A DNA stretch of 14,496 bases from Acidobacteriota bacterium (GTDB lineage Bacteria; Acidobacteriota; Holophagae; Thermotomaculales; Thermotomaculaceae), in NCBI GenBank assembly GCA_003650445.1, contig QMQE01000050.1, forward strand, positions 1-14,496, given 5' to 3'. The notes beneath the pieces were generated by a model. It was not told the origin of the DNA. It did no database searches and was given only the letters and a program-made list of their open reading frames with translations. Both the position numbers and the translations under genes were made by a program. Shown here one piece after another: positions 1 through 6,004 of the stretch. Position 1 is the first letter of the stretch. Each line of letters opens with the position of its first letter.

Positions 1-175
1 AGGCAAGGTTGAGTCCGGAGGGGGAGAAAACAGGGAATGGCCATCTATTTGATTTTTCTTACCTCTACTCCAACCCCTACTCCAACTCACCCGAAGGGTG
101 ACAAAAGACAGGAAAAGGTCAACTCCCTGATTTTTCTTACCCCTACTCCTACTCCTACTCCTACCCCTACTTCTT
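1..175 (+). repeat. Composite intergenic repeat, copy A (may extend left of window)
   Basis: Bases 1-63 match 4555-4617 exactly, and the whole stretch aligns with 4555-4690 and 9900-10055. Order of parts: AGGCAAGGTTGAGTCCGGAG head; CAGGGAATGGCCAT half-palindrome followed by GATTTTTCTTACC; pyrimidine-rich CTACTCC units; hairpin TCACCC-GAA-GGGTGA at 87-101; A-rich ACAAAAGA; 21-nt imperfect palindrome at 109-129 with arms CAGGAA/CTCCCTG; T-tract 131-135; then CTACTC hexamers to about 173. Copy A carries an extra CCAACCCCTACT unit relative to copy B. No credible gene lies here. The palindrome with flanking A and T tracts could act as a terminator in either direction. Confidence 0.85.
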
Positions 176-180
176 TTGAA

Positions 181-223
181 AGGCAAGTTTAAGCGAAGAC
201 AGGGAAATTGGCTGACCCCCATT
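181..223 (+). repeat. Partial, decayed repeat copy
   Basis: AGGCAAGTTTAAGCGAAGACAG at 181-202 (read as two overlapping parts) resembles the head of the composite repeat, and CAGGGAAATTGGCTGAC at 200-216 resembles the left arm of the 21-nt palindrome. The right arm and T-tract are missing. It appears to be a degraded fragment. Confidence 0.5.
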
Positions 224-231
224 CCTCTGAA

Positions 232-316
232 CCTTAGTTCTGTCTTCTCTGAACGTTGTGTCCTTGTGTTAAAGTTTTCTCCCTCTCCCTCATCCCCCTG
301 CGTACTCTGCGGTGAG
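232..316 (-). repeat. CACCGCAGAG-type dispersed repeat, minus orientation
   Basis: Read on the minus strand it begins CTCACCGCAGAG, then a GGGAGAGGGAGAAAA stretch, then CTTTAACACAAGGACAC, and ends CTAAGG. The same order of words occurs on the plus strand at 4347-4437. Similar CACCGCAGAG / AACACAAGGACAC words are known as dispersed elements in several bacterial lineages (family knowledge, not checked here). It lies just upstream of the glyQ promoter. Confidence 0.7.
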
Positions 317-337
317 TCTCCTCCATGATTTTCTCCC

Positions 338-366
338 GTGACGGCGGCGGGGAAATCCGGTACAAT
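338..366 (+). promoter_or_regulatory. Predicted glyQ promoter
   Basis: A -35-like GTGACG (338-343), 17-nt spacer and -10 TACAAT (361-366), preceded by GG. Transcription would start near 373, giving a leader of about 40 nt with a GGAAGG Shine-Dalgarno. This is too short for a T-box, which controls glyQS in many Firmicutes. The GG-TAnAAT form recurs at other promoters in this window. Confidence 0.55.
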
Positions 367-413
367 CGGAGACGATAGGAAATGAATCTGTTTGGGAAAG
401 GAAGGATTTTGTT

Positions 414-1259
414 TTGAATTTTCAGGAATTGATTTTAGCATTGCAGAAGTTCTGGTCGGATCACGGCTGCCTGATCTCCCAGCCCTACGACATCGAAACC
501 GGCGCCGGCACTATGAACCCCCACACTTTTCTCCGTGTTCTGGACGAGAAATCGTGGAATGTCGCATATGTGGAGCCATCCCGCCGACCCACTGACGGAC
601 GCTACGGGGAAAACCCATTTCGCGTGTACAAGCACTACCAGTTTCAGGTCATTATGAAACCCAGCCCCAACAATATACAGGATTTGTACATTGAGAGTCT
701 GAAGGCCTTCGGCATCAAGCCGGAACAACATGACATCCGTTTTGAAGAAGATAACTGGGAATCCCCAACACTGGGTGCATGGGGTGTGGGCTGGCAGGTG
801 TTGCTGGACGGAATGGAAATCACCCAGTTCACCTATTTCCAGCAGGCCGGAGGCATTGATTTGAAGCCGGTGTCGGTGGAAATTACCTATGGAATTGAAA
901 GAATCTGCATGTTTATCAACGGGATTGACAATATGTACAATTTGGAATGGGCACACGGCGTCAGCTATGGTGAGATCCGGAAACGGGATGAATACGAGTT
1001 TTCAAAGTACAGCTTTGAACTGGCGGATATTGACCTTCATTTCAAGTTGTTTGACCTGTACGAGGCGGAATGCCGTCGAGTGCTGGATGAGAAACTCCCC
1101 ATTGCCGCCTTTGACAACGCCTTGAAGTGCTCCCACGCCTTCAACGTGCTGGATGCCCGCAACGCCATCTCCGTTACGGAACGGGCACGGTTTATCAACC
1201 GGGTGAGGACACTGGCCTGTGCCTGTGCCGAGAGCTACCTGGAGGTGTCAAATGGCTGA
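414..1259 (+). CDS. glyQ: Glycine--tRNA ligase alpha subunit
   Basis: Catalytic subunit of the bacterial-type alpha2beta2 glycyl-tRNA synthetase, which activates glycine with ATP and charges tRNA-Gly in the cytoplasm. The 281-residue protein matches the class II GlyQ family along its length, with PSRRPTDGRYGENP, YQFQVIMKPSP, DIRFEEDNWESPTLGAWG, GMEITQFTYFQQ, VEITYGIERI and LLDAR-like NVLDARNAISVTERAR. It is slightly shorter than the ~300 residues usual for the family, at both ends. The start is taken as TTG because no in-frame ATG fits and GGAAGG sits 8 nt upstream. The 3' end overlaps glyS by 8 nt, implying translational coupling of the two subunits. Identity is certain; the start is likely. 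Confidence 0.97.
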   Translation: MNFQELILALQKFWSDHGCLISQPYDIETGAGTMNPHTFLRVLDEKSWNVAYVEPSRRPTDGRYGENPFRVYKHYQFQVIMKPSPNNIQDLYIESLKAFGIKPEQHDIRFEEDNWESPTLGAWGVGWQVLLDGMEITQFTYFQQAGGIDLKPVSVEITYGIERICMFINGIDNMYNLEWAHGVSYGEIRKRDEYEFSKYSFELADIDLHFKLFDLYEAECRRVLDEKLPIAAFDNALKCSHAFNVLDARNAISVTERARFINRVRTLACACAESYLEVSNG

Positions 1260-3336
1260 GTTTTTTGTTGAAATCGGCTGCGAGGAAATCCCGGCAAAGA
1301 TGATTCCGGGTTCACTGGAAGAGGGACGGAAGCTGTTTGAAAAACTTCTGGGGAACTACAACATCCACGCGGATGGAATTGAGGCCTATGCCTCCCCCAC
1401 CCGATTGATTTACCATATCCCGGAAATTGACCTGAAGGAGGCGGACCAGACAGTTACAGTGCAGGGGCCGCCCAGACGCATTTGCCAGGACGAAAACGGC
1501 TCCCCGTCCAAAGCACTGCTTGGGTTCATGAAGAAAAACAACATTTCAGAAAGCGATGTCCGTTATATACAGGGAAAGACCGGGGAGATTGCCGCAGCGG
1601 ACGTTTTTGTCCCCGGCCGGGATACCGCGGCGATTTTGAAAGAGGTTCTCCCGCTTTTACTGAAAAAGATTCCCTTCCGGAAAAACATGAAATGGGCTGA
1701 CCTGGATGTCCGGTTTGTCCGCCCCATCCGTTGGCTCTGTGCAGTTCTCGACGGAAACACACTGACATTTGAATACGCCGGTATTACTGCCGGAAACACC
1801 ACCTGGGGGCACCGCACTCTGGGAAAACGGAACATTCCCGTCAGCGATTTTGCTGATTTCCGGTCCAGGTTGAAGGAAAACCACGTGGAAATTGACCCTG
1901 GTGTCCGGAAAACCGCCATTCAGCAGGCCATCAAGGCATTTGAACATGCCCACAATGCCACCGTCATCCGGGACGAGGCACTGCTCAATGAAGTGAGTTA
2001 CCTGGTGGAAACCCCTTTTGTGGTGGAGGGCGTGTTTGAGGACAAGTTCCTGGATATCCCCGAAGAAGTGTTGATTACATCCATGAAGGAACACCAGAAA
2101 TATTTCGCCGCAAAGGGAAGTGATGGAAAGCTCCTGCCCCGTTTTCTTGCTGTGGCTTCTACCGTCCACGACCCGATGGGCTACATCCAGCTTGGCACCG
2201 GGCGGGTGCTGGCTGCACGGCTCTACGACGCACAGTTTTTCTGGGATGAAGACCGGAAAAAACCCCTCGAAAGCCGCATGGAGAAACTGGACCGCCAGAT
2301 TTTCCAGGCTGATCTCGGCACCTACAGAGACAAGATTCAGCGAATGCAGAAGATTGCAAAAACCTTGAATCAATTTGTCACCTGTGACTCAGATGCACTA
2401 ACTGAAACCATTCACCTCAGCAAATGCGACCTTGCCACTGACATGGTGTACGAATTCCCAGAACTCCAGGGAATTATGGGCGGACTCTACGCTAAAGAAG
2501 AAGGGAAACCGGAAGGAGTATGGAAAGGAATTTATGACCACTACCTGCCGGGCTCCATGGAAGATGCTCTCCCCCGGACACGGGAAGGGGAACTGGCCGC
2601 CATTTCCGACCGGCTGGATACTTTCCTCGGATGCCTCGCGGTGGGCATTGTTCCCACCGGCTCTAAGGACCCTTTCGGCCTCAGACGGGCAGCCCAGGGC
2701 ATTATCCGCATTGTGCTGGAAAAGAATCTGGACTTCGACCTCTACCAGGCGGTCCGGGACACCATGCCCGTCTTTGATGCTGTTCTTAAAACCAGCCGGG
2801 AAAGCTGGGAAGAACAGGCCTTTTCCATCCTGGACGCTCGGCTCCGGTACTGGCTCAACACCCGGGGCTTTGCCTACGACGAGGTTGACGCAGTGCTTGC
2901 GATTCCACATGGAAACCTCCTGGACACTTTGAACCGGGTCAAGGCTCTGAAAGCGTCCAGGGAAGACACCGATTTCCTTCGCGTTGCCGGCAGCTTCAAG
3001 CGCATCCACAACATCCTTGATGCAGCCAGGGACACGATTTCGGGGGATGTTAATCCCGCGCTGTTCAGCCAACCGGAAGAGACCGCGCTCTTTGAAGCTA
3101 TGAACGCACTGAAGCACGATGCTATGAACTTTACCAGAGAAAAGAATTACGGCGGCGCCCTGAAACGGGTCGGTAGAATTGCCGACACCGTGGACCGCTT
3201 CTTTGACGAGGTGCTGGTCATGGACAAGGACAGTGCGGTAAGAGAGAACCGCCTCTCGTTGCTGACCCGTCTCCGGGAAATATTCCTGACAATCGCAGAT
3301 TTTTCCCGGCTGGTCATCACCGAAGCGAAAAGCTGA
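1252..3336 (+). CDS. glyS: Glycine--tRNA ligase beta subunit
   Basis: Beta subunit of the heterotetrameric glycyl-tRNA synthetase, responsible for tRNA-Gly recognition; partner of the GlyQ protein encoded just upstream. The start is the ATG inside the end of glyQ, 5 nt after GGAGGT. This gives about 694 residues, the normal GlyS length (E. coli 689). Recognisable family segments are the N-terminal FVEIGCEEIPAKMIP, TSMKEHQKYF near residue 275, RVLAARLYDAQFFWDED, CDLATDMVYEFPELQG, and PTGSKDPFGLRRAAQG near residue 470, followed by a helical anticodon-binding C-terminal region. A strong hairpin (3338-3357) follows the stop but lacks a T-tract, so read-through into the metallopeptidase gene is plausible. 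Confidence 0.97.
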   Translation: MAEFFVEIGCEEIPAKMIPGSLEEGRKLFEKLLGNYNIHADGIEAYASPTRLIYHIPEIDLKEADQTVTVQGPPRRICQDENGSPSKALLGFMKKNNISESDVRYIQGKTGEIAAADVFVPGRDTAAILKEVLPLLLKKIPFRKNMKWADLDVRFVRPIRWLCAVLDGNTLTFEYAGITAGNTTWGHRTLGKRNIPVSDFADFRSRLKENHVEIDPGVRKTAIQQAIKAFEHAHNATVIRDEALLNEVSYLVETPFVVEGVFEDKFLDIPEEVLITSMKEHQKYFAAKGSDGKLLPRFLAVASTVHDPMGYIQLGTGRVLAARLYDAQFFWDEDRKKPLESRMEKLDRQIFQADLGTYRDKIQRMQKIAKTLNQFVTCDSDALTETIHLSKCDLATDMVYEFPELQGIMGGLYAKEEGKPEGVWKGIYDHYLPGSMEDALPRTREGELAAISDRLDTFLGCLAVGIVPTGSKDPFGLRRAAQGIIRIVLEKNLDFDLYQAVRDTMPVFDAVLKTSRESWEEQAFSILDARLRYWLNTRGFAYDEVDAVLAIPHGNLLDTLNRVKALKASREDTDFLRVAGSFKRIHNILDAARDTISGDVNPALFSQPEETALFEAMNALKHDAMNFTREKNYGGALKRVGRIADTVDRFFDEVLVMDKDSAVRENRLSLLTRLREIFLTIADFSRLVITEAKS

Positions 3337-3337
3337 G

Positions 3338-3357
3338 AGCCGGAGGGGCATCCGGCT
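3338..3357 (+). other. Hairpin between glyS and the metallopeptidase gene
   Basis: AGCCGGA-GGGGCA-TCCGGCT forms a perfect 7-bp stem with a 6-nt loop, starting 2 nt after the glyS stop and ending 3 nt before the AAGGAGG ribosome site of the next gene. There is no T-run, so it is not a standard intrinsic terminator. It could be an mRNA-processing or stability element, or it could modulate ribosome access to the downstream gene. Confidence 0.55.
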
Positions 3358-3371
3358 GCAAAGGAGGCCCC

Positions 3372-4427
3372 ATGATGGCAAAGCCCAAAAACGGGAAAAG
3401 AGGGAAAACGGCTGGTTCAGCCCAAAAGTGGAGCATTGTCCTTATCCTGACTTTTCTTTTCGTCGCCAGTGCCTTTCTGCAGCCGGTACAGGCAAGAGTT
3501 TCGGCCACCATCTTGGGATTCCGGGCTTCTGAAAACCGCTATTTCACCATTTTCTACCGGGAAAGGAATCTCCGCCTTGCCGCCATCCTTTCCGCCGATT
3601 CAGACAGTTTCGCCCGGCGGTTCTGCAGTGAACTGGGATTGAAAAAACCCGCCACTCCCATCCCTGTGTATATTGATCCGAACAGCTCCGGAAAAACGGA
3701 GGTTTTCCCCTCACCACGGTGGGTGAACGGCTTTTATGACCCGGCAAAACGAATCATCGTTATCAAAACGGCCCGCCAGCTGGGGCGGGGAGCGGAAGCG
3801 GAAATCCTCGTGGTTTTCCGCCACGAAGCTGTCCATGCCATCCTTCACGAGAATATCGCCCACATTCCCCGATGGCTGGACGAGGGCCTCGCTCAATCCT
3901 TCAGCCGGGGCTTCACCATCCAAAACGGCCGGACGCTACTGGGCGTGCCGGTGAAAAACTTTAGAAATTACCTGCCGGAATCGGCTTTCCAGCACGAAAA
4001 CACCGCAAAACTGGCCTACACCCTCTCCTCAGGACTGGTGAGCTACCTCCGGGAACTGGGGCGCACCCCCCTCACTGTCTTCTTGAAGCGCCTCAAAGAA
4101 ACAGACCTGGAAACCGCCTTTAACTCAGCCTATGGCATTAACCTGTCATTTTTTTTCTACATGTTCCGGGAAAATTATCTCTCTCGCTACACCCTGTTCA
4201 GTCTAATCGTGTCCGATGAAGGCCTGTTCGGTGTCATGACCCTGCTGGCGGTGGTATTGCTCCTGATTCAGAAAATTCGAAACCGCAGGAAACTTGTCCG
4301 TCTCGGTGAAGAAGATGAGAAGGAAGAAAGGGAAAGAGACGCCAGGCTCACCGCAGAGGTCGCAAAGACCGCTGAAGGGGAAGAGCGGAAAGGAGGGAGG
4401 GAGAAGAATTTAACACAAGGGCACTAA
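3372..4427 (+). CDS. Membrane-tethered peptidase MA-type (HExxH) metallohydrolase
   Basis: Probable zinc metallopeptidase of the peptidase MA (gluzincin) superfamily, acting outside the inner membrane. Visible parts: basic N-terminus, hydrophobic signal segment about 20-37 with possible cleavage after VQA (residue 41), zinc motif HEAVH at 151-155, third ligand within WLDEG (E171), a C-terminal membrane helix about 281-300, then a basic KIRNRRK cytoplasmic anchor. The substrate is unknown. AAGGAGG at 3361-3367 serves either ATG 3372 or ATG 3375; the second has the better spacing. From about residue 326 to the stop the coding sequence is a copy of the CACCGCAGAG dispersed repeat (4347-4437), giving an odd charged tail, so the ancestral end was probably earlier. 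It follows glyS by 35 nt and may be co-transcribed. Confidence 0.8.
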   Translation: MMAKPKNGKRGKTAGSAQKWSIVLILTFLFVASAFLQPVQARVSATILGFRASENRYFTIFYRERNLRLAAILSADSDSFARRFCSELGLKKPATPIPVYIDPNSSGKTEVFPSPRWVNGFYDPAKRIIVIKTARQLGRGAEAEILVVFRHEAVHAILHENIAHIPRWLDEGLAQSFSRGFTIQNGRTLLGVPVKNFRNYLPESAFQHENTAKLAYTLSSGLVSYLRELGRTPLTVFLKRLKETDLETAFNSAYGINLSFFFYMFRENYLSRYTLFSLIVSDEGLFGVMTLLAVVLLLIQKIRNRRKLVRLGEEDEKEERERDARLTAEVAKTAEGEERKGGREKNLTQGH

Positions 4428-4437
4428 GGCACAAAGG
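4347..4437 (+). repeat. CACCGCAGAG-type dispersed repeat, plus orientation, overlapping a gene end
   Basis: CTCACCGCAGAGGTCGCAAA, then GGAGGGAGGGAGAAGAA, then TTTAACACAAGGGCAC-TAAGG. This is the same module as 232-316 read on the opposite strand. It overlaps the last ~80 nt of the metallopeptidase gene and supplies that gene's stop codon (TAA in CACTAAGG). Confidence 0.7.
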
Positions 4438-4487
4438 TAAGAAAAAATTAAGGGTTCGGATAAGATTTCGATAAGATTCGGAAGGAA

Positions 4488-4514
4488 CAGGGAATGGTTA
4501 ACTCCCTGGTTTTT
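4488..4514 (+). repeat. 21-nt palindrome with T-tract (terminator-like)
   Basis: Arms CAGGGA (4488-4493) and TCCCTG (4503-4508) enclose ATGGTTAAC, followed by G-TTTTT. The flanking AAGGGTTCGGATAAGATT stretch (4450-4480) resembles a decayed head of the composite repeat; the element occurs in several intergenic regions here. It lies about 60 nt after the metallopeptidase stop and may end that transcript. Confidence 0.6.
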
Positions 4515-4534
4515 CTTACTCCAACTCGAAGGGA

Positions 4535-4690
4535 AAAGGTTGAGGTTAAGCAGAAGGCAAGGTTGAGTCCGGAGGGGGAGAAAACAGGGAATGGCCATCT
4601 ATTTGATTTTTCTTACCCCTACTCCAACTCACCCGAAGGGTGACAAAAGACAGGGAATGGCCAACTCCCTGATTTTTCTTACCCCTACCC
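4535..4690 (+). repeat. Composite intergenic repeat, copy B
   Basis: Preceded by AAGGTTGAGGTTAAGCAG (4535-4552), which also precedes copy C at 9881. Bases 4555-4617 match window bases 1-63 exactly. It contains the TCACCC-GAA-GGGTGA hairpin (4629-4643) and a full palindrome at 4651-4671 (arms CAGGGA/TCCCTG, core ATGGCCAAC) followed by A-TTTTT-CTTACCCCTACC. The preceding ACAAAAGA could extend the stem with the T-tract, so a bidirectional terminator is possible. Confidence 0.85.
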
Positions 4691-4693
4691 CTG

Positions 4694-4742
4694 CGGCGCG
4701 TTGCGCCGGATGTTAGATGATAGATGTTGGATGTTAGATGAC
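4694..4742 (+). repeat. GGCGC hairpin module with GATGTTAGAT-type tandem
   Basis: CGGCGC-GTT-GCGCCG (4694-4708) is a perfect 6-bp hairpin, followed by short near-repeats GGATGTTAGATGATAGATG. The same module recurs at 5900-5932 and, inverted, at 14346-14380. Its function is unknown. Confidence 0.65.
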
Positions 4743-4752
4743 AATCAGGGTA

Positions 4753-4825
4753 AATCAAAAGACAGGGAATGGTCAACTTCCTGGTCTTTCTTACTCCAAC
4801 TCCTACCCCCACTCCTACTCACCGC
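4753..4825 (+). repeat. Fourth palindrome copy in the 4.4-4.9 kb mosaic
   Basis: ATCAAAAGACAGGGAATGG, core, and right arm TTCCTG (palindrome 4763-4783, one arm mismatch), then GTCTTTCTTACTCC and pyrimidine-rich CCTACCCCCACTCCTACTC. It completes the mosaic that fills almost all of 4428-4830 between the metallopeptidase gene and the queD promoter. No gene is supported in that stretch. Confidence 0.65.
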
Positions 4826-4846
4826 CTGCAACTCACTGCCTGCGGG

Positions 4847-4874
4847 TTGCATTGGGCGGGACAACAGGTATAAT
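4847..4874 (+). promoter_or_regulatory. Predicted queD promoter (leaderless transcript)
   Basis: -35 TTGCAT (4847-4852), 16-nt spacer, perfect -10 TATAAT (4869-4874) preceded by GG. Only 8 nt separate the -10 from the queD ATG, so transcription should begin at or within 1-2 nt of the start codon. No Shine-Dalgarno is present. Confidence 0.65.
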
Positions 4875-4882
4875 GGAATGCG

Positions 4883-5254
4883 ATGTATAGTATAAGAGTT
4901 GAAACCCGTTTTTCATCGTCCCATCATCTCACCGATTACGAGGGTAACTGCGCCCGGCTCCACGGCCACAACTGGCGAGTTGTGGTGGAAGTAGGCGGGA
5001 AAGAACTCAATGAAACCGGAATGCTGGTAGATTTTACCCGCCTCAAAACAGAACTGGACACTGTTGCGGCCGAACTGGACCACATTGTGCTCAACGACCA
5101 CCCTCACTTTCAATCAGCCGAATTGAACCCGACAGCGGAGAATCTCGCTGTTTTTTTCCACTCCCACCTTCGGGGGAAATTCGGGAATAACCGGATTCTG
5201 CGGATTGAAGTGTATGAAACCGACGACTATGTCGCCACGTTCATCCCGGACTGA
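4883..5254 (+). CDS. queD: 6-carboxy-5,6,7,8-tetrahydropterin synthase (QueD/PTPS family)
   Basis: Converts 7,8-dihydroneopterin triphosphate to 6-carboxytetrahydropterin, the second step toward queuosine and other 7-deazaguanines. At 123 residues it has the usual length. Visible motifs: FSSSHHL (zinc ligand H14), C23 followed by LHGHN (C23 catalytic; H27 and H29 zinc ligands), LDHIVLND (D66-H67 catalytic pair), PTAEN, and a C-terminal EVYET glutamate (E112) that would anchor the pterin. The first ATG after the -10 box is used; no ribosome site precedes it. The stop codon shares one base with the queE start (TGATG), so the two are translationally coupled. A eukaryote-like PTPS role is less likely given the queE neighbour. 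Confidence 0.93.
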   Translation: MYSIRVETRFSSSHHLTDYEGNCARLHGHNWRVVVEVGGKELNETGMLVDFTRLKTELDTVAAELDHIVLNDHPHFQSAELNPTAENLAVFFHSHLRGKFGNNRILRIEVYETDDYVATFIPD

Positions 5255-5898
5255 TGAAGGTTAATGAAATCTTTGCCACCATCGAAGGAGAAACCTCACT
5301 GACAGGGCTTCCCATGCTTTTTGTCCGCTTCACCGGCTGTCCCCTTCGCTGCACCTACTGCGACACCGCCTACGCCTACGATAAAGGGACCGGAATGTCG
5401 GTTGAAAAACTTATAGAAACCATTGATACATATGGATTATCAACCGTTCATTTAACCGGCGGAGAGCCCCTGGCACAAAGCAAACTTCCGGTACTGGTGG
5501 GTAAACTCCTTGAAAAAAATTATCGGCTTGTCATTGAAACCGGCGGTTCACTGGACATCAAGCCCGTCACGATGGAAGGTGTCCGCATCATGCTGGATAT
5601 CAAGACACCGGGAAGCGGCATGGACAGCCACAACTGCCTGTCAAACCTGAAACAGATGCGAAGCCGAACGGATGAATTTAAGTTTACCCTGTGCCATCGG
5701 AAAGATTACGACTGGGCGGTAAACTTTTTAGAACGCCATCGCCTCAAAGAAACAGGATGCATAATTAACTTCTCACCGGTCTCACCCGGACTCGCCCCGG
5801 CTGAACTGGCGGACTGGATTTTGAAAGACCGGCTTCCCGTACGGCTGAACTGCCAGCTTCATCGATTTATCTGGCCGGATCAGAACAGGGGTGTGTAA
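5254..5898 (+). CDS. queE: 7-carboxy-7-deazaguanine synthase
   Basis: Radical SAM enzyme that contracts 6-carboxytetrahydropterin to 7-carboxy-7-deazaguanine, using the product of QueD encoded just upstream. The 214-residue protein shows the N-terminal substrate motif IFATIEGET, the iron-sulfur cluster cysteines C29-x3-C33-x2-C36 (CPLRCTYC), and the SAM-binding TGGEPL at 68-73. Later segments LDIKTPGSGM and QLHRFIW fit the compact QueE fold. Neither folE nor queC is in the window, so the pathway must be completed elsewhere. After the stop comes a GGCGC hairpin repeat, then the convergent flavin reductase gene. Confidence 0.95.
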   Translation: MKVNEIFATIEGETSLTGLPMLFVRFTGCPLRCTYCDTAYAYDKGTGMSVEKLIETIDTYGLSTVHLTGGEPLAQSKLPVLVGKLLEKNYRLVIETGGSLDIKPVTMEGVRIMLDIKTPGSGMDSHNCLSNLKQMRSRTDEFKFTLCHRKDYDWAVNFLERHRLKETGCIINFSPVSPGLAPAELADWILKDRLPVRLNCQLHRFIWPDQNRGV

Positions 5899-5899
5899 A

Positions 5900-5932
5900 C
5901 GGCGCGTTGCTCCGAATGTTAAACGATAAAGT
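5900..5932 (+). repeat. GGCGC hairpin module, short copy
   Basis: CGGCGC-GTT-GCTCCG (5900-5914, one mismatch) followed by AATGTTAAACGATAAAG, a diverged copy of the module at 4694-4742. It lies directly after the queE stop in the convergent gap and might serve as a weak transcript end. Confidence 0.55.
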
Positions 5933-6004
5933 AATCGGGGAATTTCCCAATCCAATCCTTGGTTCTACATTGTTTATAACGAAAGTGGGAAATGAGACCT
6001 GGAA

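Noticed and set aside
1..175. CRISPR array from the repeated palindromes
   Set aside because: Spacing is irregular, the intervening sequence is itself repeated rather than unique, and no cas gene is nearby.
367..413. T-box riboswitch ahead of glyQ
   Set aside because: The predicted leader is only about 40 nt and no T-box AGGGUGGNACCGCG-like word or terminator/antiterminator is present.
1657..2373. Long minus-strand frames opposite glyQ and glyS (also 435-956 and 2398-3381)
   Set aside because: They lie wholly opposite clearly real synthetase genes and show no domain motif.
4840..4882. preQ1 riboswitch upstream of queDE
   Set aside because: The -10 box is 8 nt from the start codon, leaving no transcribed leader to fold.
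5937..5948. GGGAA-T-TTCCC palindrome in the convergent queE/flavin reductase gap
   Set aside because: Short, without T-run or repeat partner; likely chance.
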